Of a stretch of 51,817 nucleotides of DNA, positions 51,305 to 51,817 are shown piece by piece; within the stretch, counting starts at the first letter, position 1, and every line of letters starts with the position of its first letter. Source of the DNA: Bryobacterales bacterium (lineage in GTDB: Bacteria > Acidobacteriota > Terriglobia > Bryobacterales > Bryobacteraceae). Below the pieces are notes generated by a model. It ran no database searches and was not told the origin of the DNA. It worked only from the letters and a program-made list of their open reading frames with translations. A program made the translations under genes and the position numbers. The stretch spans positions 1 through 51,817 of the forward strand of contig PMOK01000144.1 in NCBI GenBank assembly GCA_003162425.1, written 5' to 3'.

Positions 51305-51817
51305 ATGCGTGTCAGGTCCAAGAAGAGCGCCGACTGCGGGACGCCCGACGAGACAGGCTCCGGCAAGGACCTCGGAAACTTTACAGGGTTCGCCCATTCC
51401 AGAATCTCGGCCAATTTCCATGCGGCGCGGACCGGGTATTCAACCACTACCTACGATCCCATCGCGGCTTTCCTTCCGAGCAGGCTTTTCACGTGGATAC
51501 CGCAGGTTGCGAAATACTGGTTTCACAAGAAGCACGCGTTCAGAGATTACACGACGCACGGAAAAGGAACAGGCATTTATCCGATCGATGACCGCGTGAA
51601 GATCAGCATAGCGGGCGATTGGGGCACAGGGACGGACGAAGCGAGAATCGTTGCGGCAGCAATGGAAAACTCCGATCCGGATTTCACGATTCACCTGGGA
51701 GATGTGTATTACGTAGGCGATGCCAATGAGGTGCGGGAAAACTTCCTTGGGGAGAAAACGAGTCCCTATGCACCGGTAAAGTGGCCGATGGGCACGAAAG
51801 GCAGCTTCGCACTCAAT
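51305..51817 (+). CDS. Calcineurin-like metallophosphoesterase, 3' end outside window
   Basis: The frame is open from ATG at 51305 to the window edge (171 codons, no stop), so the protein is longer. The N-terminal ~95 residues are a lead segment (RSKKSADCGTPDETG, then FTWIPQVAKYWFHKKHAFRDY). After it come ISIAGDWGTGTDEA and FTIHLGDVYYVGD, the first two metal-binding motifs of calcineurin-like phosphoesterases (GDxG-like and GDxxY). It would be a metal-dependent phosphatase or phosphodiesterase; substrate unknown. A weak AGGA lies upstream. Because it lacks a stop in the window it is easily missed. Confidence 0.8.
   Translation, partial: MRVRSKKSADCGTPDETGSGKDLGNFTGFAHSRISANFHAARTGYSTTTYDPIAAFLPSRLFTWIPQVAKYWFHKKHAFRDYTTHGKGTGIYPIDDRVKISIAGDWGTGTDEARIVAAAMENSDPDFTIHLGDVYYVGDANEVRENFLGEKTSPYAPVKWPMGTKGSFALN

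Noticed and set aside
51231..51599. 122-codon frame near the window end
   Set aside because: It is in the wrong phase with the metallophosphoesterase frame, which carries recognisable motifs and extends past the edge.

Overview
The window looks like chromosome of an acidobacterium close to Candidatus Solibacter/Bryobacteraceae. The reasons are two very large FtsX-type permeases of the ADOP family (acidobacterial duplicated orphan permeases) without an ATPase gene, a PadR regulator paired with one of them, an NHL-repeat exported protein ending in the Solibacter-type TIGR03437 C-terminal domain, the tandem beta-helix/diheme cytochrome pair (TIGR03805/TIGR03806), and a moderately GC-rich, densely coded sequence. 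No CRISPR array, insertion sequence, prophage or rRNA operon was seen.

Layout. 1-3.8 kb: beta-helix lipoprotein, diheme cytochrome lipoprotein, exported unknown and DinB-like protein. 4.1-7.2 kb: NHL-repeat protein whose natural start is followed at once by a stop codon. 7.3-12.6 kb: sensory operon of TonB-dependent receptor, periplasmic ABC_sub_bind protein and double-receiver hybrid histidine kinase. 12.7-15.1 kb (minus): ilvE then nagA. 15.1-22.5 kb: ADOP permease, M48 protease, a small unknown protein with a strong promoter, and a second ADOP permease behind its PadR regulator. 22.5-25.5 kb: exported unknown, ankyrin protein, MFS transporter. 25.5-26.1 kb: a gene-poor stretch with two terminators and a promoter-driven unit encoding an 18-residue peptide behind an 18-nt complement to the usual 16S rRNA 3' tail, then rpmE (L31). 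26.4-27.7 kb (minus): ECF sigma factor, membrane partner and LTXXQ-like protein. 27.9-31.9 kb: UvrD/PcrA helicase, a 52-residue very basic protein overlapping it, an APC transporter. 32-34.1 kb: tandem exported paralogues. 34.1-36.5 kb: TIGR01777 epimerase and a TIR-NB-ARC STAND protein. 36.6-39.7 kb: radical SAM/SPASM protein, leucyl aminopeptidase, SmpB. 39.8-43.1 kb: secretin with a C-terminal cohesin-like domain plus two pseudopilins. 43.1-45.8 kb: two toxin-antitoxin modules in a rearranged region. 45.8-50.2 kb: RND efflux pump and adaptor. 50.4-51.8 kb: tRNA-Gln, rpsU, a decayed small gene, and the start of a metallophosphoesterase that runs off the window.

Three things deserve most attention. 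First, the 25.8-26.0 kb peptide/RNA unit. Second, the 43-46 kb region, where decayed copies of the pseudopilin 3' end and the efflux-adaptor 3' end sit back to back. This implies a tandem duplication in which each unit carries a different toxin-antitoxin cargo between the same two flanks. Third, the compact TIR-NB-ARC protein in an otherwise housekeeping setting. All functional calls come from reading the sequence and family knowledge; no database search was run.
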